Positions 45,513 to 56,294 are shown, counted from the stretch's first letter. The stretch is 64,000 nucleotides of DNA from Coniferiporia sulphurascens (GCA_002794785.1 NBBA01000004.1:558001-622000), one strand, 5' to 3'. Translations and numbers: made by a program. The notes: a model not told the origin generated them from the sequence alone.

Positions 45513-45655
45513 ACATCCTTCTTGACCAGTAACCACCATCATCTCCCTAGTGTGGGCAGCTAAAACTCCCCCATGGCAGACTACAGTGGTGCCCTTTGTC
45601 ACTCCAGACCTCCCATCCCCTCCTCCTCAGCCAGTATTGCCACTGAGCTCACTGC
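45513..45655 (+). mobile_element. LINE family A 5' end fragment, plus strand
   Basis: The stretch ttgaccagtaaccaccatca to ctcccccATGGC matches the 5' end of the LINE at 44,101 in opposite orientation. After the ATG at about 45,573 the frame starts MADYSGALCHS, like ORF1 of the full copy (SDYHGALCHT). It breaks off after about 28 codons where the poly(T) tail of the next LINE begins. Confidence 0.75.
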
Positions 45656-46500
45656 TTTTTTTTTTTTTTAAATTATTCCTGCAGTATTACATAATTACAA
45701 GCTGCCCCCCTGAAGGGGGGGCCCTAATTACATAACAACAGAGGCACCCATCATTGCGCAATGTATGAAACTGGGTGGGGGCCCTGCTCCCCAAAGGGTG
45801 CCAAGGTGTGTAGGGCCCCTATTAGTAAAAGGAGAGAAGAAAGAGGGAGGAATACATTTCACTACAGCACAGCCAAACAGGTGAGAGCAGGCAAATGGGG
45901 TAGCTTAGAATAGGAAAGGGGGGGCGAGAGCACCGGCCGGGACATACAAGAGGGAGTCCGAAGGGCAGGCGTTAATCAGAGGAAAAGGGGGGAAGCACAC
46001 CTGAGAGCTCCAAGAGAGCTGGGTCTGGGTCCTAGGTACTGGGTCCAAGCATATGACTCATGTATTCCTGGAGGAGGTCCAAGTCCATATCTTCGTTGGT
46101 TGGGTGCCCCTCCAGCTCCATCATGGCGAAGGCCAGGCAGATAGCAGTGGAGGTGCAGTCAGAGAGGCGGTTCAGGTGCCCCGTCAGCTTCAGCCAGCGG
46201 CGCAGAACCTGAAGACGGTTTTCGTCGGCCCACTCGGTGTGGTGGGTCGGGAGTGGGTCACAGGGGGGCCAGACCCTGCGGATCCAGGGACGGAATGTAC
46301 AACACCCACCCAAGATGTGGGCGGTCGACTGGGCCGGCCAGGGGTCTTGCAGTGGTGTGACCACCATGGGACTTCCATTTTCGATGGTTTTGAGAGGCAT
46401 GTGAATGGCTGGAGGGTGGCGACCATAGCGTTGATGACCACTTTAGCTTTAATGTCCAGGGCATGGGTGTTGAGCCCCAGTAGGCGGAAGGCTGCTTCAA
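45656..46500 (-). mobile_element. LINE family A copy, internally deleted, minus strand
   Basis: The 3' end has a T-run (reverse of the A tail) then attattcctgcagtattac, the family A 3' terminal sequence. The RNase H C-terminus (PWPAQSTAHILGG; DENRLQVLRRWLKLTGHLNR) is fused directly to the end of the endonuclease region (ALDIKAKVVINAMVATLQPF; VPWWSHHCKT) at about 46,345. All of RT and most of RNase H are missing. At 46,500 the sequence switches to a plus-strand LINE. Confidence 0.75.
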
Positions 46501-48592
46501 ACCCTGATCCGCCCCTCAATCCCACTCCGGTGGTTGGGGATCTGGTGGGACCCAGGCCTCTCCTTCAAGCCCCATGTCGAGCGCATGCACTCCAAGGGGC
46601 TGTCCACACTTGCTGCCCTCCACATCCTAGGCAACACCCAACACGGAATCTTGGCCCTTCTCCTCCGCCGCCTGTATACCTCCTGTGTCCACTCTGTACT
46701 TTCATGGGGAGCACCAGTGTGGTACCATGGCTGCCGCCAAAAAACCCTGGTAAACTGCCTCCAGACCGTACAAAACTCGGCCTGCCGCTGGATTCTGGGT
46801 GTCTTCAAAGGCGCCTCCCCCCATTCCACAAATTTTCTTTGCTCAGTTCCCCCTCTCTCTTTCTATTTCAAATATATAAAGACTACCCACTCCCTGCGCC
46901 TTTGGTGCACCCCTCACTCTATTGGCCATAAATTATTTAAAAACGTAGCTAACAGACCTTTTTCCCTTTCTTTGCAGGTCCGAGCCCCCTGGGTTCAACA
47001 AGTCCCTGCATACACACACCCCCCATGGACAGATCCCCTGGCCTTCACTCAGGGCCGAGTTCGTTTCACCACCCCCGCCACCCCGGTTAGTGCCGACACA
47101 TGAAAGTCATTTGCAACAGCCACGTGCCAACTCGGCTCCACCCCCCATGTCCAAGTATTCACCGACAGCTCCTGCATTGACAATAAGTCAGGCTCGGCCA
47201 TCTGCACTATGTTGGGCCACACCCGACTCCAGTCATGACGATTGGAATCCACCACCTGCACTACAGCCATGGATGCTGAGGAATTCTCCCTCACTACGGC
47301 CCCTGGCTGGGTAGCACACTGCCTCCTGGCGCAATTGCGTGTCGCATCAGACATCTTCTTTTTGTCTGATTCACTGACTGCTCTCCATCTCTTCCACACT
47401 TGGGTGGCCGCCCCCGGCACCCACCTCCTCCATATCTGGAAAGCCGGCATGGAGACTCTGCTGGACTCGTATCCCCAGCTCACAGTTCATTTTGTGTGGT
47501 GCCCCGGTCACTCGGACATCCCCGGCAATGAATGGGCTGACAAGGAAGCGAAACTGGCGACGGAACTCCCTCCATCTGACCTAAAGCCCTCCACCTCTGT
47601 GCTAAAAGAGATCACCATCCGCACCCTCATGGAGCGGTGGATGCTCTCGCTTGCCTGCCCCCTTGCCTCAACCGCCGACAAATACTTGGCAGTACACGGC
47701 CTCCCCTCTTGAAGACCTCGAAAGCTGCTCATGCATTTGGTCGACCACCCACGCAATGAGCTATCTGCTGTCGCACAAGTCCTCTGCTATGCTGGCCCCT
47801 ACGGGGGTTACTGGCTGAGCTTCGACTCAGCCTACCGGCACAGGCATGGCCTAATTTCGCACTGCAGGTGGCACAACCACCCCCCATGGCCCACACAGTC
47901 GACCGCTCACATCCTAGGCAGCTGCAGTACCTTCCACCCATGGATATGACATGTATGGCCACCCCGAGACCCTCTCCCAGTCCACCACACAGAGTGGGCC
48001 GACGAAAACCGCCTCCCGGTTTTGCGCCACTGGCTTAAGCTGATGGGGCACCTAAACTGCATTTCCGACCGCACCACAGGCACCATCCAGCTGTCGTTTG
48101 CCACGATGGACCTAGATGGCCACCCAACCAACGAACATATGGAACTGGACCTCCTATGGGAATACATGCATTGTATGCTCGGACCCCGAACCCAGGACTC
48201 GGACCCAGCCCTCTTGGAGCTGTCAGGTACGCTCCCCCCTTTTCCTTCTGATTAAATGCCCGTCTTTCAGATTCCTATGGATATGTCTCAGCCAGTGCTC
48301 TCGCCTCCCCATTCTCTCTTCTAAGCTTCTTACCTTACCTGCCCTCATCCATTTGGTATGTTTGTAGCAATATGTATCCCTCTTTCTCCTGTTTCCTTTA
48401 CTAAATAGGGACTCTCTACACTTCGGCACCCTTCAGGGAGCAGAGCCCCTGCCCAGTTTTGTGCGATGCGCAATGACGGGTGCCTCCATTGTTATGTAGT
48501 TAGGGCCCCCCCTTCGGGGGGGGCTTGTAATTATGTAATACTGCAGGAATAATAAAATAAAATAAAATAAAATAAAATAAAAAAGAAAGGCA
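46501..48592 (+). mobile_element. LINE family A copy, 5'-truncated, plus strand
   Basis: Begins inside ORF2 (LIRPSIPLRWLGIWWDPGLS) and runs through RNase H (DIFFLSDSLTALHLF; FVWCPGHSDIPGNEWADKEA) to LPPFPSD at 48,255. The 3' UTR has a hairpin with a TTCG loop (48503-48530), then ttgtaattatgtaatactgc and an (AAATA)n tail. Stops include TGA after FHPWI and after HGLPS where other copies have CGA. It ends against a family B ORF1. Confidence 0.85.
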
Positions 48593-50345
48593 GAGGGAGG
48601 ATCCAAACAGGTACACTCAGTTCCTTTTGAGGAGGCGAGCGTGGGTTTGACCGTCTGGGTCAACGAAGGTGAATGATACCGGGCAGGTCTTCAGCAGTGG
48701 AAGCTTCTCTGGTAGCATTGCAAAGTGTGGTGCCACCACAAAGTCGAGGTGGCGGAGGGATGGGTTTTGTCGGACCTCTTCAAGGAGTGTCGCTTTGGTG
48801 ATTGGATGGGGGTTCTGTCCGAATAAGACGTCCATGCAGGGCACCATGGAGATGCATAACGTCGATCTGGGGTGAACTCTGGAAGGGATTAGCTGGAACC
48901 AGTCCGAAATGGGCCGGTCTGCCGGTCGGGCTAGGCAGTTGTCACACATGTACTTCATGAAAGCGTCCACATGGTGATCAATGATTGCTGATGTGGTGGG
49001 GGTGGAGGAAGCTGGCCTTTCTGCAAAAGTGGTCACCAGGTTGCCCTTCACGTTAAACTTGGAGGACAGCACGGTGACCGCATCAGCTGTAGGCAGGGCC
49101 CGGAAGAATCCCCGGGCCATTTCAGTGAGAGAGGCTCCTGACTTACGCATAGCAGCAGGTGTGACGAGGTCCCTCGGTGTTAGCACCAAGGTGGGTTCCT
49201 TGGCATACATTTTGGGTGGGGGTGGTGGTTGCCGGACTTTCTTCACTTTCTTTGCTGTGGCTGTCGGGGCTGCGGGGGGCTGGGGGAGGTTAGCTGCAAT
49301 CACTGCTAACTGTGCGTATGTCATTGGGGCTCCTGCCGGCACAACTTTCGCCACAGCTTCCAGCTGAGCCGGTGTGATGGTTGTGGCTACCGGTGCCACA
49401 GTGGTGGGAGCAGGGGTGGTTCCTCCCATGTTGGTGGGAGTCTGCTGGGTGGCCTGTTGGGGCCACGGTGCAGGGCAAGAGGCCAAGGAGGACACTTGAT
49501 GGGTGAAGTTGCCAACATCGACCGAGAGGTGTTTAACGATGTCTGCCAGTGCTGTGATCTGTGAGTCGGGGGGGGTAGGTTGGATTTGAGCCTGCGGTTT
49601 GCTCCTGGTGGTGAAGACGAACGGGGCTTTGAAGGCTGAGGAGAAGGGTGCTCCGAGGGAGATTCGCACCCCCATCGTGGACTGGGCATAGACCTGTTCT
49701 GCCGAGCGGGTGGCTATGTGGTCTGGGTCATCCTGTTCTTGTGTCCGGTATGCTGTTGACAGAGCTTCGTGGCTGAGGGCTGTTAGCTTCCCTAGGAACA
49801 CTGCTGTCACTTGTATGACCAAGGTGGAACTGGCAGCCTCTTCAATGTTGGCCTTGAGGGTTTCGAGAGCTCTCTCGACATCTGGTGCAAAGTCAGTCAG
49901 AGCTCTAACGAACTCCGAGGTAACCAGCCGGTTGTGAGGGGTCTTGGGGGAGAGGACATCAGCATTGCATTTGCCCATCGATGGGGGGGGTGTATGTGGC
50001 TCGTCCTGCATCTGGTCATCTTGCGCCTGCCCCGATGTATTCTGGGCTCGAGTGACGTCAAGGGCGGTCTGTGATCCTCACTGCGGCCACTGGTTGAGGT
50101 CACCTAGAGGGGTTTCGCCTAGGAGGGCATCGTAGTTGGGGGGGGGTGAGTCGTGCCAGTGGGGACAGCGAGCGGCTCCTGGGGGCGGTGGGCAATTGGC
50201 GACGACCAGGGTTGGTCGCTCCAGCTGCAGCGGAACTAGATGTTGTAAGGCCTGTAGGTCGAAGGGGACGACCACCAAACCGATCCGCCATGGGGGAGTT
50301 TGAGCTGCCTGCGCTAGGGAGATGGTGGTGGTAAGAGGTCAAGAA
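48593..50345 (-). mobile_element. LINE family B, 5' part with ORF1, truncated
   Basis: Minus strand. The 5' end near 50,345 (acctcttaccaccaccatct) is like the family A 5' end. An ATG near 50,292 (MADRFGGRPLRPT) opens a frame that ends at 50,100; the main ORF1 frame starts after it, so an early frameshift is likely. The 3' side stops at the (AAATA)n tail of the plus-strand LINE. It directly adjoins an RT fragment on the right. Confidence 0.75.
48617..50011 (-). CDS. LINE family B ORF1 (gag-like), 3'-truncated
   Basis: An open frame of 464 residues from the ATG at 50011. It has a helical N-terminal part (ERALETLKANIEEAASSTLV), a Pro/Thr/Ala-rich centre and a conserved block shared with family A ORF1: AKEPTLVLTPRDLVTP, LSSKFNVKGNLVTTFA, DHHVDAF, ISMVPCMDVLFGQN and LDFVVAPHFA. 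It ends at LLKRN because the element is cut, so the zinc knuckles of intact copies are missing. Related blocks in family A (42314-43057) support the assignment. ORF1 proteins of this class bind RNA. Confidence 0.75.
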   Translation of the reverse strand: MQDEPHTPPPSMGKCNADVLSPKTPHNRLVTSEFVRALTDFAPDVERALETLKANIEEAASSTLVIQVTAVFLGKLTALSHEALSTAYRTQEQDDPDHIATRSAEQVYAQSTMGVRISLGAPFSSAFKAPFVFTTRSKPQAQIQPTPPDSQITALADIVKHLSVDVGNFTHQVSSLASCPAPWPQQATQQTPTNMGGTTPAPTTVAPVATTITPAQLEAVAKVVPAGAPMTYAQLAVIAANLPQPPAAPTATAKKVKKVRQPPPPPKMYAKEPTLVLTPRDLVTPAAMRKSGASLTEMARGFFRALPTADAVTVLSSKFNVKGNLVTTFAERPASSTPTTSAIIDHHVDAFMKYMCDNCLARPADRPISDWFQLIPSRVHPRSTLCISMVPCMDVLFGQNPHPITKATLLEEVRQNPSLRHLDFVVAPHFAMLPEKLPLLKTCPVSFTFVDPDGQTHARLLKRN

Positions 50346-50726
50346 GGGATGGGACAAACACCAGTCAGCCATGTCTGGAGTGCAACTGAGGCCCAACAGC
50401 TGTCGGTGGAGGAGCTGTGGGTGCACCAAGTCGAAGAAACCCTGAATGTCAACTGCGAGGACTGAACACACAAGGCCTTCTGAGTGGGCGCATTCCACTA
50501 TCTGTAGAAGGTGTTGGGTGGTGTCATAGACCGAGTGGCCTTGACGCCCCCCATACTGGTTAGGTGGCAACCAGTCCCTCGTATTAGCGAGGTACTGAAG
50601 CCGGTTAGCGATTATCTTTTTGAGGAGTTTCCCTAAGGTCTCCTCAAGGGTGATGGGCTGGTATGAACATGGCGAAAAGGGGTCCTTCTTGTTTGGCTTC
50701 CTGAGCATTACCACCTTTGCTGCCCT
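50346..50726 (-). mobile_element. LINE reverse transcriptase fragment
   Basis: Minus-strand RT part: KVVMLRKPNKKDPFSPCSYQ, LPPNQYGGRQGHSVYDTTQH and LAVDIQGFFDLVHP. It is open up to the family B 5' end at 50,345, to which it is fused, and cut on the right by a poly(T) tail at 50,727. It is closest to the family A sequence. Confidence 0.8.
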
Positions 50727-52475
50727 TTTTTTTTTTTTTTTTTAAATTTATTATTCCTACTGAGCTATGTGGTACACCTGCAGCCTCGGAGGGGCTGCCT
50801 GTAAACTACCTAACTACTGAGGCACCCGTCATCACTCATCGAGTGAAACTGGGCGGGGTGCGTGCCTCCGAGGAGGCCTAGTGTACTTATGCGCCCTATT
50901 AGGGGTAAAATAGAGGAAAAGAGGAGAGAGGCATACATATCATGACTACAGGAAACCAAATCAAGTATGGAACGAGACCAGGAAAAGAGAGTCCCTTAGA
51001 AGCGGAAAGGAGTGGCTGCGATTGCCATAGAAGAAACTGATGGGGAATCCGAAGGGCAGTCACAAGTCAGAGGGAAATGGGGGGAGCATACCTGAGAGCT
51101 CCACAAGAGCAGGGTCTGCGTCCTGAGTCCTGGATCCTAGCAACCTGCGCACGTAGCCCCGGAGGGTGTCCAAGTCGAGGTCATTGTTGGTGGGGAGGCC
51201 GTCCAAGTCCATGGCCGCAAAAGCGAGACAAATCGCCCCAGCTGTGCAGTTGGACATCCGGTTGAGGTGGCCTGTCAGGTGTAGCCAGTGCCTTAAGACC
51301 AGAAGGTGGTTTTCGTCCGCCCACTCGGTGTGGTGGACAGGGAGGGGGTCGCTTCTTGGCCAGACACGTCGAATCCAAGGCTGGAAGGTTTCACATCTGC
51401 CGAGGATATGGGAGGTTGACTGTGCTGGCCAGGGTGGGTGGTTGTGCCACCTGCAGTGCGAGATCAGGCCATGTCTGCGCCGGTAGGTTGAGTCGAAGCT
51501 CGGCCAGTAGCCCCCATAGGGACCGGCAAGGCAGAGGACCTGCGCCACTGTGGTGAGCTCTGAGCGAGGGTGGTCGACTGAGATTGTGATGATCTTTCTT
51601 GGTCGTCGAGTGGGGGGCCTGGTTACTGCCAGATACTTGTCGGCAGTGGAGGCAAGGGGGCGGGTCAGCTGGAGGGACCAGCGCTCACTGAGTGTGCGAG
51701 TCGCGACTTCCTTCAGAGTGGAGATAGAGGGAGCGAGGGAAGAGGGGGGAAGCTCAGTTGCTAATTTCGCCTCAGAGTCGGCCCATTCATTCCCAGGGAT
51801 GTCCTTGTGCCCTGGGCACCATCGGAAATGAATGGTTAGATTCGGGAACGAGTCAAGGAGGGTCTTGACCCCTGCCTTCCAAAGAGGGAGGAGCTGAGCC
51901 CCTGAGGTGGAGGGCCAGGTGTGGAAAAGGCCAAGTGCTGTTAGGGAATCCGAGAGGAAGAAGATCTCCTGGACGTCTGGCAGTAAATGGTGGAGTCGTC
52001 TTGCTGCCCAGCCTGGAGCAGTTGCCAGTGAGAAAATTTCAGTGTCTGTTGCTGTGGTGCAAGTGGGGGAGGCAAGCTTGAGGGAGCTGATGTAGAGTGG
52101 CCCCTTCATGCCGCAGATGGCTGACCCTGAGGCATTTCCGATGTGTGAGCCATTGGTGAAGACCTGCAGGGAGGTGTCAGTGCAGCATGTCCTGGCCTGG
52201 GCAACATAGTGGTCACGTAGGTTCGCCGAGACAGGTTGCCTGGGGACTGAGAAGATGATACGGCCTCTACCAAAGGCAAGGGGGTCCGTCCAGGGGGGGT
52301 GCGTGTACACTGGGATCCATTGGACTTGTGGGACGCAGACCTGCAATGAAAGGGAGAAAGGAGTGTTAGCATTAGGATTGAACTTTTTCTGTCCTACACG
52401 GTGGGGGGTGCGCCAGAGGCGCAGGGCATGGGCCAGAATTAAGAGCACCCTTGCGGGGCTCAAGCAACACATGTA
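50727..52475 (-). mobile_element. LINE family B 3' part
   Basis: The tail is about 19 T then aaatttattattcctactga, the family B 3' end. A 3' UTR hairpin (GCAGCC and GGCTGC arms) lies near 50,782-50,805. Upstream is an open RNase H frame (51060-52472). To the right it joins a 1.2 kb segment of unknown origin rather than the RT domain, so it is truncated or chimeric. Confidence 0.8.
51060..52472 (-). CDS. LINE family B ORF2 C-terminal part (RNase H), open
   Basis: 470 residues without a stop, the best-preserved LINE frame here. It has LQVFTNGSHIGNASGSAICG, EIFFLSDSLTALGLF and IHFRWCPGHKDIPGNEWADS, the RNase H acidic residues and His region, then HNHPPWPAQSTSHILGRCET and the end LVELSGMLPPFPSDL. 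The codon for R in HFRWCPGH is CGA; the other family B copy at about 55,775 has TGA at the same place. Confidence 0.8.
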   Translation of the reverse strand: MCCLSPARVLLILAHALRLWRTPHRVGQKKFNPNANTPFSLSLQVCVPQVQWIPVYTHPPWTDPLAFGRGRIIFSVPRQPVSANLRDHYVAQARTCCTDTSLQVFTNGSHIGNASGSAICGMKGPLYISSLKLASPTCTTATDTEIFSLATAPGWAARRLHHLLPDVQEIFFLSDSLTALGLFHTWPSTSGAQLLPLWKAGVKTLLDSFPNLTIHFRWCPGHKDIPGNEWADSEAKLATELPPSSLAPSISTLKEVATRTLSERWSLQLTRPLASTADKYLAVTRPPTRRPRKIITISVDHPRSELTTVAQVLCLAGPYGGYWPSFDSTYRRRHGLISHCRWHNHPPWPAQSTSHILGRCETFQPWIRRVWPRSDPLPVHHTEWADENHLLVLRHWLHLTGHLNRMSNCTAGAICLAFAAMDLDGLPTNNDLDLDTLRGYVRRLLGSRTQDADPALVELSGMLPPFPSDL

Positions 52476-53697
52476 CCTTCCTCGGGATATGCAGCAACCG
52501 AAACTGCTCCTGCTGTCCTCTACGACATATGGGTGCTATATTGGAGCACTAGGGTAGGGCGTGCCACACCAGGAGGCCACCCTGGGTGAAGGTTGCAGCG
52601 CCGTAGGCACTACTCCACCCATATGGAATGACCCCCCTACCCTACACATTCCCTCCCTGACCATAGAGGTCCTGTAGAGTACTGCTGCGCTTCTGGGAAT
52701 CAACTTAAGCCCGTAGTGGGAATTACCCCCACACGGACCAACGGAGGATTTAGTCCTCTGGAGCCACTGAGGGGAACTCTCCCACAGTGCTACGGCCCAA
52801 GACACTACACTTCAGCATGCCGGGATGCCAACACACACTCCATGCAGGCCCTTTCCCATGCCCTGGCACACACTTCAGAAACAGCTGTTACAGCCAGAAT
52901 ACTCAGGCACCAAGGTCATGGGACAAGTGCCCAGTCAACCCCCAGCCCCACTTCTGGATCCATGACCATACCAGGATCTCCATCTCGCATACCCGACCCC
53001 AATGGCAAAGCCATCCCAGGGAGTAGGGGATACTAACCACCTCAAGAGGGTCCAACCCACCCAAGAGGCCCATGGTGCCCTGTCGCCTTTCAGCGTCAGG
53101 TGGTTCTTACCGCCACACCATGTGTTATGAGCCCCCTATCTCCTTTTAGCATGAGGTGCTGTCATCAGAGACCCTTTCGGGAATTTGGGGGGGCAGTTTT
53201 TGATTTGTCATGCCAGGGACAACGTGGGCCCCGAGGTACCCAGAAGGGCATTGCTCAGCACCTGAAGGCGCGATCCGAGTTTCCCCGAACCGAGATCTCC
53301 CGACTGAAGCCACCTGCTGCGAGGCAGGGGGTTTCCCCCCCCCCCCTGTGAGGACGTTAATGTCATGTCCCCCCCCGCCTAGCCCACATACAACGCAGGC
53401 TAGACGAGCACGCCACCCCGAGAGGGCAGCACAGACGCCAGAAGGATGCAAGCTCACCGAGAATCCAACCAGTAGCAACGTTTTCGATGGGTTGCTAAGA
53501 CTGCTGGCAAGCTCTGCACCTGTTCCCCACCACATTATGGCGACCGACGACCAACCCCAGCGCACCAGGGTGAGTCGGACCCTTCTCTCATACAATGCCC
53601 AGTCCCAGAGAGTCCAGACAAGGTCGGGTAGCTGCGACTTCCCCCAGCTGACCCCAGTTGCAAAACCGAGATGGTGGTGGTAAGAGGACAAGAAGGA
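52476..53697 (-). other. Unassigned segment with a LINE-like 5' end
   Basis: About 1.2 kb with no recognised protein. On the minus strand its right edge (near 53,697) reads cctcttaccaccaccatctc, like the family B LINE 5' end, and its left edge joins the family B 3' part at 52,475. This suggests a chimeric or internally replaced LINE copy with 5' and 3' termini around foreign sequence. A C/G homopolymer-rich patch lies at 53,330-53,380. It could instead be an unrelated 5' UTR type. Confidence 0.4.
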
Positions 53698-54672
53698 TGA
53701 GGCGGTTTAGGTGCCCTGTCAGCCGAAGCCAACATCGCAAAACTGGGAGGCGGTTTTCATCAGCCCACTCTGAGTGGTGGACTGGGAGAGGGTCCCAAGG
53801 AGGCCATATGCGTCATATCCAGGGTTGGAAAGTGCTACAGCCGCCTAAGATGTGGGCGGTCGACTGCGCAGGCCATGGGGGATGGTTGTGCCACCTGCAG
53901 TGCGAGATCAAGCCGTGTCTGCGTCGGTAGGTCGAGTCAAAGCTCAGCCAGTATCCCCCATAGGGACCGGTGCGACAGAGGATTTGGGCGACTGCTGATA
54001 GCTCGCTCTGGGGGTGGTCTGCCGAGTGCATGAGCAGCTTTCTTGGGTGGCGTGTGGGGGGGCCCTGTACTGCCAAGTATTTGTTGGTGGTGGAGGCGAG
54101 GGGGCAGGCTAGTGCAAAGGTCCACCTGTCCATGAGGGTGTGGATGGCAACCTCTTTAAGTGCAGAGGTGGAGGGTTTAAGATCAGATGGGGGGAGCTCT
54201 GTGGCTAGCTTCGCTTCCACGTCTGCCCATTCGTTTCCAGAGATGTCCGAGTGGCTGGGGCACCATACAAAGTGGACGGTGATCTGTGGGTATGAGTCCA
54301 GCAGAGTCTCCACACCCGCTTTCCAGATGTGGAGGAGATGGGTGCCGGGGGCGGCGGCCCATGTGCAGAAGAGGTGGAGTGCAGTCAGCGAATCAGATAG
54401 AAAGAATATATCTGATGCAACACGCAGTTGAGCCGGGAGGCGGCACGCTACCCAGCCTGGAGCCGTGGTGAGGGAGAATTCCTCGGTGTCTGTGGCTGTG
54501 GCGCAGGTGGGGGACTCCAGTCATTGTGACCGGAGGTGGGTGGTGCCCAGCATGGCGCAGATGGCCGAACCCGACTTATTGTCTATGCGGGAGCCATCCG
54601 TGAATACCTGGACATGTGTTGTGGAGCCAAGGGCTCTTGCTGCACTAATGAATTGTTTACGCATGTCGGAGC
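53698..54672 (-). mobile_element. LINE family A RNase H fragment
   Basis: Minus-strand piece of ORF2: FVWCPSHSDISGNEWADVEA, HPQSELSAVAQILCRTGPYG and HCRWHNHPPWPAQSTAHILG. It is cut at both ends, at 53,697 by the segment above and at 54,673 by the (TTTTA)n tail of a family B LINE. Confidence 0.82.
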
Positions 54673-56038
54673 TTTTATTTTATTTTATTTTATTTTATTT
54701 ATTATTCCTACTGAGCTACACAATACACCTGCGGCCCCATAGGGGCCGCCTGTAAACTACCTAACTACTGAGGCACCTGTCATCGCTCATCGAGTGAAAC
54801 TGGGCAGGGTGTGTGCCTCCAGGGAGGCCTAGTGTACTTATGCACCCTATTAGGGATAAATAGGAGAAGAGGAGAGGGAGGCATACATATCATGACTGCA
54901 GGAAACCAAACCAAGTATGAAACAAGATCAGGAAAAGAGAGTCCCTTAGAAGCAGAAAGGAGTGGCTGCAATTGCCATAGAAGAAACCGATGGGGGATCC
55001 GAAGGGCAGTCACAAGTCAGAGGGAAATGGGGGGAGCATACCTGAGAGCTCCAAAAGGGCCAGGTCCACGTCCTGAGTCCTGGATCCGAGCAACCTGCAC
55101 ACGTATCCCCGGAGGGTATCCAAGTCGAGGTCGTTATTGGTCGGGAGTCCGTCCAAGTCCATAGCCGTGAATGCTAGGCAAATCGCCCCTGCTGTGCAGT
55201 TGGACATCCAGTTGAGGTGGCCTGTGAGATGCAGCCAGCGTCTTAAGACCAGGAGGTGGTTTTTGTCTGCCCATTCAGAGTGGTGGACAGGGAGGGGGTC
55301 GCTCTTGGGCCATACACGTCATATCCAGGGCTGGAATGTTTCGCATCTGCCTAGGACACGGGAGGTTGACTGTGCTGGCCAGGGTGGGTGGTTGTGCCAT
55401 CTGCAGTGGGAGATCAGGCCGTGTCTGCACCGGTAGGCTGAGTCGAAGCTCAGCCAGTAACCCCCATAGGGACCGGCATGACAGAGGACCTGCACCACCA
55501 CAGTGAGCTCCAAGCGAGGGTGGTCAACTGAGATAGTGATTAGCTTTCTCGGTCGTCTGGTGGGGGGCCCCATTACTGCCAGGTACTTGTCGGCGGTGGA
55601 GGCGAGGGGGCGGGCCAGTTGGAGGGACCAGCACTCGCTGAGGGTGCGAGTCGCCACTTCCTTCAGAGCGGAGATAGAGGGGGCTAGGGTTGACAGAGGA
55701 AGCTCTGTTGCAAGCTTTGCCTCGGAGTCCACCCATTCATTCCCAGGGATTGCCTCATGTCCCGGGCACCATCAGAAATGAACAGTCAAATTCGGAAATG
55801 AGTTGAGAAGCATCTTGACCCCCGCCTTCCATAGGGGGAGGAGCTGGGCCCCCGATGCTGAGGGCCAGGTGCGGAATAGGCCTAGAGCTGTCAGGGAGTC
55901 AGAGAGGAAGTAGATCTCCTGAACGTCTGGCAGCAGGTGTTGGAGTCGGCGTGATGTCCAGCCCGGAGCAGTTGCCAGTGAGAATATCTCGGCATCTGTT
56001 GCTGTGGCACATGTGGGGGAGGCGAGTTGAAGGGAGGT
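54673..56038 (-). mobile_element. LINE family B copy, left part (3' end to RNase H)
   Basis: The tail is (TTTTA)n then ttattcctactgagctacac. A hairpin with GCGGCCCC and GGGGCCGC arms lies near 54,730. The RNase H frame (DSEAKLATELPLSTLAPSIS; HCRWHNHPPWPAQSTSRVLG) is broken by TGA before WCPGHEAIPG. At 56,038 a copia element interrupts it; the frame resumes at 61,462 (CGMKGDIYITS then LQLASPTC). Confidence 0.85.
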
Positions 56039-56283
56039 ATTAAATAAATATAACGAAACAATATAAATAATGGATGGTCATATGAACAACCATCTTACTA
56101 ATTAAATGATAATGCCATACGATATAAGAGCTAGATAGTTATAGTAGTACTAGCCCATGGAACGTGTATATAAGGGGAGCTGGTCTCGCCCTAGAAATAC
56201 ATCGGTTTACGCTGATAACCCCCCTTCGCCTGAACTCCACCACTGCACCTCATCATCTACCACAAAGTGCGTAGATTTTAAGA
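56039..56283 (+). repeat. Copia 5' LTR
   Basis: Runs from TATTAAATAAATATAACG to TAGATTTTAAGA, with imperfect inverted ends. It contains a TATA-like gtatataagggg. It is 245 bp, 12 bp shorter than the 3' LTR because of an 11 bp indel and one C in a run. The exact outer base is uncertain by about two bases. Confidence 0.88.
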
Positions 56284-56294
56284 GGTTATGAGCC
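56284..56294 (+). promoter_or_regulatory. Primer binding site, initiator tRNA half type
   Basis: Directly after the 5' LTR is GGTTATGAGCC. Its reverse complement, GGCTCATAACC, is the anticodon stem-loop of initiator tRNA-Met. Copia elements of this kind prime from a cleaved 5' half of that tRNA. The match is read from sequence; priming is inferred. Confidence 0.7.

Noticed and set aside
48545..48585. CRISPR-like or minisatellite array of AAATA units
   Set aside because: It is the simple-repeat tail of a LINE; the units are 5 bp with no spacers.
50050..50330. Fused protein from RT fragment into LINE 5' end
   Set aside because: The open frame across 50,345 is an accidental join of two LINE fragments.
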